From Streptomyces sp. ISL-100 (lineage in GTDB: Bacteria; Actinomycetota; Actinomycetes; Streptomycetales; Streptomycetaceae), in assembly GCF_018614615.1 (NCBI RefSeq), contig NZ_JAGGOK010000029.1, forward strand, positions 1-64,000: DNA of 64,000 bases. The letters are read 5' to 3'. Shown one piece after another: positions 9,056 through 17,019 of the stretch; the first letter of the stretch is position 1; each line of letters opens with the position of its first letter. A program made the position numbers and the translations under genes. The notes beneath the pieces were generated by a model. That model saw only the letters and a list, made by a program, of their open reading frames with translations, was not told the DNA's origin and did not search any database.

Positions 9056-10540
9056 ATGAGCGAGAAGACATACGAGGTGCGCACTTACGGGTGCCAGATG
9101 AACGTCCACGACTCCGAGCGGCTTTCGGGCCTCCTGGAGGGCGCGGGATACGTGCGGGCGCCGGAGGGTGCCGACGGTGACGCCGATGTCGTCGTCTTCA
9201 ACACCTGCGCGGTGCGGGAGAACGCCGACAACAAGCTGTACGGCAACCTGGGCAGGCTCGCCCCGATGAAGACGAAGCGGCCCGGGATGCAGATCGCCGT
9301 GGGCGGCTGCCTCGCGCAGAAGGACCGCGACACCATCGTCAAGAAGGCCCCCTGGGTCGACGTGGTCTTCGGTACGCACAACATCGGCAAGCTGCCCGTG
9401 CTGCTGGAGCGCGCCCGCGTCCAGGAAGAGGCGCAGGTAGAGATCGCCGAGTCGCTGGAGGCGTTCCCCTCCACACTGCCGACGCGTCGCGAGAGCGCGT
9501 ACGCCGCCTGGGTGTCCATCTCCGTCGGGTGCAACAACACCTGCACGTTCTGCATCGTCCCGGCCCTGCGCGGCAAGGAGAAGGACCGCAGGACCGGCGA
9601 CATCCTCGCCGAGATCGAGGCCCTGGTCGCCGAGGGCGTCTCCGAGATCACCCTGCTCGGCCAGAACGTCAACGCGTACGGCTCGGACATCGGTGACCGC
9701 GAGGCGTTCTCCAAGCTGCTGCGCGCCTGCGGGAAGATCGAGGGCCTGGAGCGCGTCCGGTTCACCTCGCCGCACCCGCGCGACTTCACGGACGACGTGA
9801 TCGCCGCGATGGCCGAGACGCCGAACGTCATGCCGCAGCTGCACATGCCGCTCCAGTCCGGCTCGGACACGGTGCTCAAGGCGATGCGCCGCTCGTACCG
9901 GCAGGACCGCTTCCTCGGCATCATCGAGAAGGTGCGAGCCGCCATGCCGCACGCCGCCATCTCCACCGACATCATCGTGGGCTTCCCCGGCGAGACCGAG
10001 GAAGACTTCCTGCAGACCATGCACACGGTCCGCGAGGCGCGCTTCGCGCAGGCCTTCACCTTCCAGTACTCCAAGCGTCCCGGGACGCCGGCCGCCACTA
10101 TGGAGGACCAGATCCCCAAGGAGGTCGTCCAGGAGCGCTACATGCGCCTGGTCGCCCTTCAGGAGGAGATCTCCTGGGAGGAGAACAAGAAGCAGGTGGG
10201 CAGGACCGTGGAGGTCATGGTCGCCGAGGGCGAGGGCCGCAAGGACGGCGCCACGCACCGCCTCTCCGGGCGCGCCCCCGACAACCGCCTCGTCCACTTC
10301 TCGAAGCCGGACGAGGACGTACGCCCCGGGGACGTGGTGACGGTTGAGATCACCTACGCAGCGCCGCACCACCTGCTGGCCGAGGGGCCCGCGAAGGCGG
10401 TACGCCGCACGCGCGCGGGCGACGCCTGGGAGAGGCGCACGGCCGAGCCGCAGCAGGGCGCGGGCGTTCTGCTGGGGCTGCCGAAGGTCGGCGTACCGGA
10501 GCCGCTGCCGGCGGCCACCGGCGGCTGCTCCGTCCAGTAG
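9056..10540 (+). CDS. miaB: tRNA-2-methylthio-N6-dimethylallyladenosine synthase MiaB
   Basis: Radical-SAM methylthiotransferase of 494 aa that converts i6A37 to ms2i6A37 in tRNAs. N-terminal UPF0004 domain has the three cluster Cys in [14 protein letters not shown] and GGCLAQ. The radical-SAM Cys triad is in [10 protein letters not shown] (near residue 157). The C-terminal TRAM domain starts near residue 375. The substrate modification i6A37 is made by MiaA, encoded 1.6 kb downstream. The ATG at 9056 was chosen because the family starts just before the [11 protein letters not shown] motif. The stop codon lies inside a 14-bp tandem repeat. Confidence 0.95.
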   Translation: MSEKTYEVRTYGCQMNVHDSERLSGLLEGAGYVRAPEGADGDADVVVFNTCAVRENADNKLYGNLGRLAPMKTKRPGMQIAVGGCLAQKDRDTIVKKAPWVDVVFGTHNIGKLPVLLERARVQEEAQVEIAESLEAFPSTLPTRRESAYAAWVSISVGCNNTCTFCIVPALRGKEKDRRTGDILAEIEALVAEGVSEITLLGQNVNAYGSDIGDREAFSKLLRACGKIEGLERVRFTSPHPRDFTDDVIAAMAETPNVMPQLHMPLQSGSDTVLKAMRRSYRQDRFLGIIEKVRAAMPHAAISTDIIVGFPGETEEDFLQTMHTVREARFAQAFTFQYSKRPGTPAATMEDQIPKEVVQERYMRLVALQEEISWEENKKQVGRTVEVMVAEGEGRKDGATHRLSGRAPDNRLVHFSKPDEDVRPGDVVTVEITYAAPHHLLAEGPAKAVRRTRAGDAWERRTAEPQQGAGVLLGLPKVGVPEPLPAATGGCSVQ

Positions 10541-10575
10541 CCGCAGTCCAGTAACCGCAGCCCAGTAACCGCAGC
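10534..10575 (+). repeat. three tandem 14-bp repeats at the miaB 3' end
   Basis: CCAGTAGCCGCAGT, then two copies of CCAGTAACCGCAGC, run head to tail. The miaB stop TAG (10538-10540) lies within the first copy. Copies two and three are identical, suggesting recent slippage. Confidence 0.85.
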
Positions 10576-10609
10576 GACCGGATTCCGCCGTCGTACTAGG
10601 CTGCCGGGC

Positions 10610-11344
10610 ATGCTTGTCGCCGCTGCCGTATGCCCCTGTCCGCCCCTGCTGGTCCCCGAGGTCGCCTCCGGTGCCGCACCGGAACTCGACGCCGCACGGA
10701 CGGCTTGTGCGGACGCTCTGGGGGTGCTCGCCGCGTCCCGCCCCGACCTGCTCGTCGTGGTCGGCCCCGCGGGACAGGACGGCACCGAAACGCACCCCCA
10801 GGGGGCCACCGGAAGCTTCAAGGGCTTCGGAGTGGATTTCGGAGTGTTCCTTGGAACGACGGAAACGGCGAACGAGAGCTTCCCGGGAAGCGCCGCAGAC
10901 CGTCAGCTTCCGCCGTCGCTCGCCGTGGGCGCCTGGCTGCTCTCCCGCACGCAGTGGGCCGACGCCCCGGTGGAGGGGCTCGGAGTCGGGGAACGGCTGG
11001 CCGGCGCTGTGTGCGTACAGGAGGGCCGGAAACTCGCCGCACGGGCGGAGCGCGTCGCCCTCCTCGTGCTCGGCGACGGCAGCGCCTGCCGGACGCTCAA
11101 GGCGCCCGGCTATCTGGACGAACGGGCCGAGGGATTCGACGCGGCGGCGGCGCGTGCGCTGGGAGCGGCCGACACGGCCGCTCTGACGGCCCTGGACGAT
11201 CACCTGGCGCACGAACTCAAGGCGGCGGGCCGGGCGCCCTGGCAGGTCCTGGCGGGCGCCGCGGAGGGCGCCGGTCTCGCCGGACAGCTGCTGTACGAGG
11301 ATGCCCCCTACGGCGTCGGATACTTCGTCGCCGTCTGGTCCTGA
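10610..11344 (+). CDS. class III extradiol dioxygenase-like protein
   Basis: 244 aa, cytoplasmic. The opening MLVAAAVCPCPPLLVPEV and the ASRPDLLVVVGPAG segment resemble the LigB/MEMO-like class III extradiol dioxygenase fold. The iron-binding His residues of true dioxygenases are not clear: the first His of the family (PHPPLL) is replaced by Cys-Pro in CPCPPLL. A catalytic role is therefore doubtful. The gene sits between miaB and miaA, 69 nt after miaB, and is conserved in this place in streptomycetes as far as I recall. Function unknown. Confidence 0.7.
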   Translation: MLVAAAVCPCPPLLVPEVASGAAPELDAARTACADALGVLAASRPDLLVVVGPAGQDGTETHPQGATGSFKGFGVDFGVFLGTTETANESFPGSAADRQLPPSLAVGAWLLSRTQWADAPVEGLGVGERLAGAVCVQEGRKLAARAERVALLVLGDGSACRTLKAPGYLDERAEGFDAAAARALGAADTAALTALDDHLAHELKAAGRAPWQVLAGAAEGAGLAGQLLYEDAPYGVGYFVAVWS

Positions 11345-11363
11345 GGGGCACCGGAAAGCACGG

Positions 11364-11400
11364 GGACGGCCGTGGAGCGATGTCTGCTCCACGGCCGTCC
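11364..11400. terminator. bidirectional terminator
   Basis: A perfect 15-bp stem, GGACGGCCGTGGAGC at 11364-11378 with its complement at 11386-11400, and a 7-nt loop. It separates the convergent dioxygenase-like gene and the small antitoxin-like gene. Confidence 0.85.
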
Positions 11401-11435
11401 ACCGTTGCTCTTGCTGTCGTTCAGGAGGCCACTTG

Positions 11436-11717
11436 TCAGCCGGCCGGAGGGGGAGGAGGCGGCGGCGTGGTGCCAGTGCCGGGGCCCCCGGTTCCGCCCG
11501 TCCCGTCGTCCTTGTGCGCGATGCGGTCCAGGGCGTGCTTGGCCTTGCCCGTGCCCGACTCGATCTGACTGCTGTACTTGCCCTTGGTCTTGCTGTCGAC
11601 CGCCTTGGCGGCCTTGCTCAGACCTTGCTCGATCTTGCCCTCGTGCTGCTGGGCGAGCTCCGAGACCTTGTCCTTCGCGGGAGCAAGCTTGGCCTTCAAC
11701 GAATCCAGGAAGCCCAT
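11436..11717 (-). CDS. Rv0909-type antitoxin-like small protein
   Basis: 93 aa, Lys/Ala-rich. It begins MGFLDSLKAKLAPAKDKV and contains K-x-SSQIESGTGKAKHALDRIA, the pattern of the MT0933/Rv0909 antitoxin family, which is predicted to be helical. The C-terminus is a Gly/Thr then poly-Pro tail. The partner toxin of the M. tuberculosis pair (a START-like Rv0910 protein) is not adjacent. It is 24 nt downstream of another small acidic gene on the same strand, likely an operon. Whether it acts as an antitoxin here is uncertain. Confidence 0.65.
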   Translation of the reverse strand: MGFLDSLKAKLAPAKDKVSELAQQHEGKIEQGLSKAAKAVDSKTKGKYSSQIESGTGKAKHALDRIAHKDDGTGGTGGPGTGTTPPPPPPPAG

Positions 11718-11741
11718 GGATCACCTTCGCTCTTCAGGGGA

Positions 11742-11987
11742 CTACTTACGGGCGTTCTCTCCAGCCTCACTGTCCGCTGCTTCGTCCGCGGACTGCTGCT
11801 TGGGGATCTCTACGTTGTCCCCCGCGTCGGCCTCGGAAACCTCGGCGCCCTTTTCGGCCCCGGCTTCCTCGGCTTCCGTCACGGCTGCCTCCGGAGAGTC
11901 GGCCTTCGGAGTGGCGGCCTGTGCCTCCTCGGTTGACGCCTCAACGGCATCCTTGGACTTGCGGCGAAACCATGCAAAAACGCCCAT
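11742..11987 (-). CDS. small acidic protein, unknown function
   Basis: 81 aa. The N-terminus MGVFAWFRRKSKD is basic and aromatic; the rest is Glu/Ala-rich and strongly acidic with no predicted fold, perhaps disordered. A ribosome site GGAGC lies 8 nt before the ATG. It is the upstream gene of a two-gene unit with the antitoxin-like protein. The N-terminal aromatic/basic patch could touch the membrane or RNA. No family recognised. Confidence 0.6.
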   Translation of the reverse strand: MGVFAWFRRKSKDAVEASTEEAQAATPKADSPEAAVTEAEEAGAEKGAEVSEADAGDNVEIPKQQSADEAADSEAGENARK

Positions 11988-12170
11988 ATCTGCTCCATAC
12001 CTTACTCGTGTGGGCGAAATCCCGCGCCCGACCGGAGCGTCTCATTGCGTCGCCCGGGGGCACCGGTCCGTAAACCGGCGGTCGGAACCTCGCAACAGGC
12101 AACGAACCCGGGCGCGTGCCGTCACGTAACTCGTTCGGGGAGGGGGCGTGGGGTTTGCGAGACTGTGCGA

Positions 12171-13109
12171 GTGAGAACTGCAGCTCCCGCACCGCGGGTC
12201 ATCGCCGTTGTCGGCCCCACGGCAGCCGGAAAGTCCGATCTGGGCGTCGCCCTCGCCCAGCATTTCGGCGGGGAAGTCGTCAACGCCGACTCCATGCAGC
12301 TCTACCGGGGGATGGACATCGGCACCGCCAAACTGACGCCCGCGGAACGCGTGGGCATCCCGCACCACCTCCTCGACATATGGGACGTCACCGAGGCGGC
12401 GAGCGTCGCCGAGTACCAGAAGCTCGCCCGCGCGGAGATCGACCGGCTGCTCGCCGACGGCCGCACGCCCGTCCTCGTCGGCGGCTCCGGACTGTACGTA
12501 CGGGGCGCCATCGACGCCCTCGAATTCCCCGGCACCGACCCGGCGGTACGGGCACGCCTGGAGGAGGAGCTGGAGCTGCGCGGCCCGGGTGTGCTCCACG
12601 CGCGGCTCGCCGCCGCCGACCCCGACGCGGGGCGCGCGATCCTGCCGAGCAACGGCCGGCGCATCGTCCGGGCGCTCGAAGTGATTGAAATCACCGGGAA
12701 GCCTTTCACGGCCAACCTGCCCGGCCCCGACTCGATCTACGACACGGTCCAGATCGGCGTCGACGTGGCCCGCCCCGAGCTCGACGAGCGCATCGCCCTG
12801 CGCGTCGACCGCATGTGGGAAGCGGGCCTCGTGGACGAGGTACGCACCCTGGAAGCGCAGGGTCTGCGGGAGGGGCGTACGGCGGCGCGCGCTCTGGGCT
12901 ACCAGCAGGTACTGGCCGCGCTGGCGGGGGAATGCGCCGAGGAAGAGGCGCGCGCCGAGACCGTACGCGCCACCAAGCGTTTCGCCCGCCGCCAGGACTC
13001 CTGGTTCCGCCGGGACCCCAGGGTCCACTGGCTGAGCGGCGCGGCGCAGGACCGCGCGGAACTCCCGCATCGAGCGCTGGCGTTGGTCGAACGAGCGGTT
13101 ACAGCCTGA
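12171..13109 (+). CDS. miaA: tRNA dimethylallyltransferase MiaA
   Basis: 312 aa enzyme that prenylates A37 of tRNAs reading UNN codons, producing the substrate of MiaB. P-loop GPTAAGKSDLG is at residues 13-23; DSMQLYRGMDIGTAK and the downstream ARALGYQQVL motif are typical. The GTG start at 12171 is placed just before the P-loop as in other family members; the frame is open upstream but would add an atypical basic extension. The gene is followed by a small membrane protein and dapF on the same strand. Confidence 0.95.
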   Translation: MRTAAPAPRVIAVVGPTAAGKSDLGVALAQHFGGEVVNADSMQLYRGMDIGTAKLTPAERVGIPHHLLDIWDVTEAASVAEYQKLARAEIDRLLADGRTPVLVGGSGLYVRGAIDALEFPGTDPAVRARLEEELELRGPGVLHARLAAADPDAGRAILPSNGRRIVRALEVIEITGKPFTANLPGPDSIYDTVQIGVDVARPELDERIALRVDRMWEAGLVDEVRTLEAQGLREGRTAARALGYQQVLAALAGECAEEEARAETVRATKRFARRQDSWFRRDPRVHWLSGAAQDRAELPHRALALVERAVTA

Positions 13110-13215
13110 TCACGTGATGGCATCGGGACGCTCCGCCCGTCATCCGGGTGCCCGGGCCCGTGCCATCATCAAGCTTCGATCGACCAGTGAGTCCAAGTTG
13201 GGAGGGCGCGTGGCG

Positions 13216-13653
13216 ATGGAAGCCGGCCCTCGCGACACAGCACAGGACGAACCGGACCGTTTGAGCCCTGACGGGCCCGACGACCAGGACGGGGCGCCCG
13301 GGACCGGGACGGGCCCCGAGGTCGAGGTCGAGCTGCGCCCGCAGCGGCGCCTGCGGATCTGGCAGCTCGCGCCGATCGTGGGACTCGCCGCCATGGGGTC
13401 CCTGATGTTCGCCTTCCCCCTCGCCTTCGAGTTCGGCGACGGCGGAGCGGTCGTCGCCATGCTGGGACTGCTCATCAGCTGCTGCGCCGCGGGCTGGGGC
13501 ATGATGGCCGCCCGCCGTGTGGGGCACACCTGGCCGGGCCTGCCGTCCAGGGAGTCGGGCAAGCGTCCGGACTGGCGGCTGATCGCGCTGTACGTCGTCG
13601 TGGGCAGTGGCCTTGTCGCGCTGGCGGTCTGGCGCGTGGCCCGCCTCCGCTGA
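13216..13653 (+). CDS. small membrane protein, unknown function
   Basis: About 145 aa. A charged cytoplasmic N-terminus (about 50 residues, rich in Asp/Pro) precedes three hydrophobic segments near residues 55-75, 78-98 and 120-142. Either the ATG at 13216 or an in-frame GTG at 13210 could start it; the ribosome site GGAGG at 13201-13205 suits the ATG (10 nt). Located between miaA and dapF and ending 34 nt before dapF, it is probably cotranscribed with dapF. No domain recognised. Confidence 0.7.
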   Translation: MEAGPRDTAQDEPDRLSPDGPDDQDGAPGTGTGPEVEVELRPQRRLRIWQLAPIVGLAAMGSLMFAFPLAFEFGDGGAVVAMLGLLISCCAAGWGMMAARRVGHTWPGLPSRESGKRPDWRLIALYVVVGSGLVALAVWRVARLR

Positions 13654-13687
13654 CCGGGTGTCGTACCCGACCCGTACGATTGACGCC

Positions 13688-14584
13688 GTGAGCACCGCGC
13701 CGATCGCCTTCCTCAAGGGCCACGGGACCGAGAACGACTTCGTGATCGTCCCGGACCCGGGCAACACCATCGACCTGCCCTCTTCCCTCGTCGCGAAACT
13801 GTGCGACCGCAGGGCCGGAATCGGCGGCGACGGTCTGCTGCATGTCGTACGGTCCGCCGAGCACCCCGACGCCCGGCCGATGGCGGAGGCGGCCGAGTGG
13901 TTCATGGACTACCGCAACGCCGACGGCTCGATCGCCGAGATGTGCGGCAACGGCGTCCGCGTCTTCGCCCGCTACCTCCAGCGCGCGGGCCTGGTCGGCG
14001 AGGGTGACCTGGCCGTTGCCACCCGCGGCGGCGTCAAGCAGGTGCACATCGCCAAGGCGCAGGCCGGCGGTGAGTTCGGTGGGCTCGGCGACATCACCGT
14101 CTCGATGGGCCGTGCGGTCCTCCCCGATGGCGACGTCACGGTCTCTGTCGGGGCCCGCGAATGGCCGGCCCGCAATGTGAACATGGGCAACCCGCACGCC
14201 GTCGCCTTCGTCGACGACCTGGACCACGCCGGCGATCTGTTCACCGCCCCGCCCTTCAGCCCCGCCTCCGCCTACCCGCAGGGTGTCAACGTCGAATTCG
14301 TCGTCGACCGCGGCCCGCGCCACGTCGAGATGCGCGTGCACGAGCGCGGCTCGGGCGAGACCCGCTCCTGCGGTACGGGCGCGTGCGCCGTGGCCGTCGC
14401 CGCAGCCCGCAGGGACGGCGCCGATCCCGCCGTCACCGGTGAGCCCGTGACGTACACCGTGGACCTCCCCGGCGGGCGCCTGGTGATCACCGAGCAGCCC
14501 GACGGGGCCGTCGAAATGACCGGGCCCGCCGTGATCGTCGCCGAGGGCACCATCGATCCGGAGTGGATCACTCCGGCCGAGTAG
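13688..14584 (+). CDS. dapF: diaminopimelate epimerase DapF
   Basis: 298 aa. Converts LL- to meso-diaminopimelate for lysine synthesis. The two catalytic Cys are in EMCGNGVRVFAR (near residue 86) and ETRSCGTGACAV (near 232), one per lobe of the pseudo-symmetric fold. Family signature FLKGHGTENDFVI follows the GTG start at 13688. Streptomyces cell walls carry LL-diaminopimelate, so the epimerase is needed for lysine rather than for peptidoglycan. Confidence 0.95.
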   Translation: MSTAPIAFLKGHGTENDFVIVPDPGNTIDLPSSLVAKLCDRRAGIGGDGLLHVVRSAEHPDARPMAEAAEWFMDYRNADGSIAEMCGNGVRVFARYLQRAGLVGEGDLAVATRGGVKQVHIAKAQAGGEFGGLGDITVSMGRAVLPDGDVTVSVGAREWPARNVNMGNPHAVAFVDDLDHAGDLFTAPPFSPASAYPQGVNVEFVVDRGPRHVEMRVHERGSGETRSCGTGACAVAVAAARRDGADPAVTGEPVTYTVDLPGGRLVITEQPDGAVEMTGPAVIVAEGTIDPEWITPAE

Positions 14585-14773
14585 CGCTGCTCTCCCGCGG
14601 CCCCCACGACCAGCAGGAAACGGGCATCGCATAGAGCTTCGCTCGAATGGGTGATCCGGTTCACGCTGAGCGGGAGCGTGACTGCGGGGCGTGGTGGGCT
14701 CGGTAGCATCAAGCACCGGCCGGGGACGTGGGTCCACCCGTCCACCGCCGGTCGACGCTGCCGGAGGTGCCCC

Positions 14774-16894
14774 ATGAGTGCAGAGGCCGCCAACCCAGGT
14801 GCCACCAGTCGCAGGCGTGGCCGCACCAGGCTGGATCTCCGCAGAATCGGCCGTGTCGCACTGCTCGGCCCCACCTCGCGCGACCGGCTGCCCGACGCGA
14901 TCGGCCACGTCGCGGACGCCCACCGCGCCCACCATCCCGACGCGGACCTCACCATCCTGCGCCGGGCGTACGTACTGGCCGAGTCGTCGCACCGCGGGCA
15001 GATGCGCAAGAGCGGCGAGCCGTACATCACGCACCCGCTGGCCGTGACGCTGATCCTCGCCGAACTCGGCGCCGAGACCACCACGTTGACCGCGGCCCTC
15101 CTGCACGACACCGTCGAGGACACCGATGTGACGCTCGACCAGGTGCGCTCGGAGTTCGGCGAGGAGGTGTGCTTCCTCGTCGACGGTGTGACGAAACTGG
15201 AGAAGGTCGACTACGGCGCCGCGGCCGAGCCCGAGACCTTCCGCAAGATGCTCGTCGCCACCGGCAACGACGTCCGGGTCATGTCGATCAAACTCGCCGA
15301 CCGGCTGCACAACATGCGCACCCTCACCGTGATGCGCCCCGAGAAGCAGGCCCGGATCGCCAGGGTCACCCGCGACGTCCTGATCCCGCTCGCCGAACGG
15401 CTCGGCGTACAGGCCCTCAAGAGCGAGCTGGAGGACCTGGTCTTCGCGATCCTCCACCCGCAGGAGTACGAGCACACGCGCGCCCTCATCGCGGCGGACG
15501 CGACGGCGGGCGACCCGCTGAACGTCATCGCGGAGGAGGTCAGGAAGGTGCTGCGGGAAGCCGGTCTGGCCGCCGAAGTACTCGTCAGGCCCCGGCACTT
15601 CGTCTCCGTACACCGGGTCAGGCTGAAACGCGGCGAGCTGCGCGGCACGGACTTCGGACGGCTTCTGGTACTGGTCGCGGAGGACGCCGACTGCTACGGC
15701 GTACTGGGCGAACTGCACACCTGCTTCACGCCGGTGATCTCCGAGTTCAAGGACTTCATCGCGGCGCCCAAATTCAACCTGTACCAGTCACTGCACACCG
15801 CCGTCGCGAGCCCGGACGGTGAGGTGGCCGAAATCCTCATCCGTACGCACCGGATGCACAAGGTGGCGGAGGCGGGAGTCGTCGCACTCGGCAACCCGTA
15901 CACGCCGACCGACGGGACGGAACCCGCCGTCGAGGGAGAGCGCGCCGACCCCACGAGGCCGGGCTGGCTCTCCCGGCTGCTGGAGTGGCAGGAGGCCACG
16001 CCCGACCCGGACACCTTCTGGACGTCGCTGCGCGCGGACCTCGCGGAGGACCGCGAGATCACCGTGTTCCGCTCGGACGGCGCCGTGCTGGGGCTGCCGG
16101 CCGGTGCGAGCTGCGTGGACGCGGCGTACGCGCAGTACGGCGAGGCGGCGCACCGCTGCATCGGCGCGCGGGTCAACGGCCGGCTGGCGACGCTCAGCAC
16201 GGTGCTCAGCGACGGCGACACGGTGCAACTGCTTCTCGCCCACGACATCGGCTCGGGGCCCTCGCCCGAGTGGCTCGACCACGCCCGTACGCCCGCCGCA
16301 CGGATCGCCATCAGCGGCTGGCTCTCCGCCCATCCGCAGGACGAGGCAGCCGCCCAGGGAGGAGCCGGCCGGCCGCCGGAGCCCAGGCCCGGGGGAGGGG
16401 CAGCCGCTCCGGCACCCGGCATCGACCCGCTGGTGCGCCGGGTCGCCGAGAACGCCGTCGTGGATCTGCCGGACGCGACCGTACGATTCGCGGGCTGCTG
16501 TACGCCCGTACCGCCCGACGCCGTCACGGGCTTCGCGGTGCGCGGCGGCGTCGTCACCGTGCACCGCGAGGAGTGCCCGGCGGTGGGCCGGATGCAGGCG
16601 CGCGGGCGGGAGCCCGTGGGCGTGCGCTGGCTGGCCACGGGCGACTGCCGGGTCACCCTCGTCGCCGAGTCCTTCGGCCGCCCGCGACTCCTCGCCGACC
16701 TCACCGAGGCCATCGCCACCGCGGGCGCGGCGGTCGTCTCGGCCACCGTGGAACCGCCGAGCGAGCAGCGCGTGCGGCACACGTACACGCTCCAGCTCCC
16801 CGACGCCGCGCTGCTTCCCGCGCTGATGCGCGCGATGCGCGAGGTGCCGGGTGTGTACGACGTGAGCCGCGCCCAGCATCCCGCCGGGGCCTGA
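14774..16894 (+). CDS. rshA: RelA/SpoT homologue RshA
   Basis: 706 aa (p)ppGpp metabolism protein. The N-terminal HD hydrolase domain is intact: YITHPLAV, LLHDTVEDTD and KLADRLHNMRTL supply the metal-binding His, His-Asp and Asp. The synthetase domain keeps KFNLYQSLHTAV but is altered elsewhere: the usual R-F-K-D before it reads EFKD (residues 324-327), and the G-x-R-V strand reads GRLLVLV. A TGS domain (about 415-480), a paired-Cys region (AGCCTPVPP near 575) and a C-terminal ACT domain follow. ATG at 14774 is preceded by GGAGG. S. coelicolor has both relA and rshA; this matches rshA by position. Main activity may be ppGpp hydrolysis (inference). Confidence 0.9.
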   Translation: MSAEAANPGATSRRRGRTRLDLRRIGRVALLGPTSRDRLPDAIGHVADAHRAHHPDADLTILRRAYVLAESSHRGQMRKSGEPYITHPLAVTLILAELGAETTTLTAALLHDTVEDTDVTLDQVRSEFGEEVCFLVDGVTKLEKVDYGAAAEPETFRKMLVATGNDVRVMSIKLADRLHNMRTLTVMRPEKQARIARVTRDVLIPLAERLGVQALKSELEDLVFAILHPQEYEHTRALIAADATAGDPLNVIAEEVRKVLREAGLAAEVLVRPRHFVSVHRVRLKRGELRGTDFGRLLVLVAEDADCYGVLGELHTCFTPVISEFKDFIAAPKFNLYQSLHTAVASPDGEVAEILIRTHRMHKVAEAGVVALGNPYTPTDGTEPAVEGERADPTRPGWLSRLLEWQEATPDPDTFWTSLRADLAEDREITVFRSDGAVLGLPAGASCVDAAYAQYGEAAHRCIGARVNGRLATLSTVLSDGDTVQLLLAHDIGSGPSPEWLDHARTPAARIAISGWLSAHPQDEAAAQGGAGRPPEPRPGGGAAAPAPGIDPLVRRVAENAVVDLPDATVRFAGCCTPVPPDAVTGFAVRGGVVTVHREECPAVGRMQARGREPVGVRWLATGDCRVTLVAESFGRPRLLADLTEAIATAGAAVVSATVEPPSEQRVRHTYTLQLPDAALLPALMRAMREVPGVYDVSRAQHPAGA

Positions 16895-16910
16895 GCGAGC
16901 CGGCGACCGG

Positions 16911-16942
16911 CCGAACCACCGCCTGACCGAACCACCGCTTGA
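16911..16942 (+). repeat. two tandem 16-bp repeats after rshA
   Basis: CCGAACCACCGCCTGA and CCGAACCACCGCTTGA are adjacent, differing at one base, with a partial third copy starting TCGAAC. They lie in the intergenic space between rshA and the M1 peptidase gene. Confidence 0.8.
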
Positions 16943-17019
16943 TCGAACGCAGCGCTCTTTCGAGTGGGAGCGTCGCGTGCCGTCACGGCGGCCGCGGCGG
17001 GCGCTGATAGCGGTAGATC

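Noticed and set aside
8747..11392. 881-codon open frame on the minus strand opposite miaB
   Set aside because: Shadow of miaB and its neighbour caused by high G+C; Arg/Gly/His-rich, no motifs, no ribosome site.
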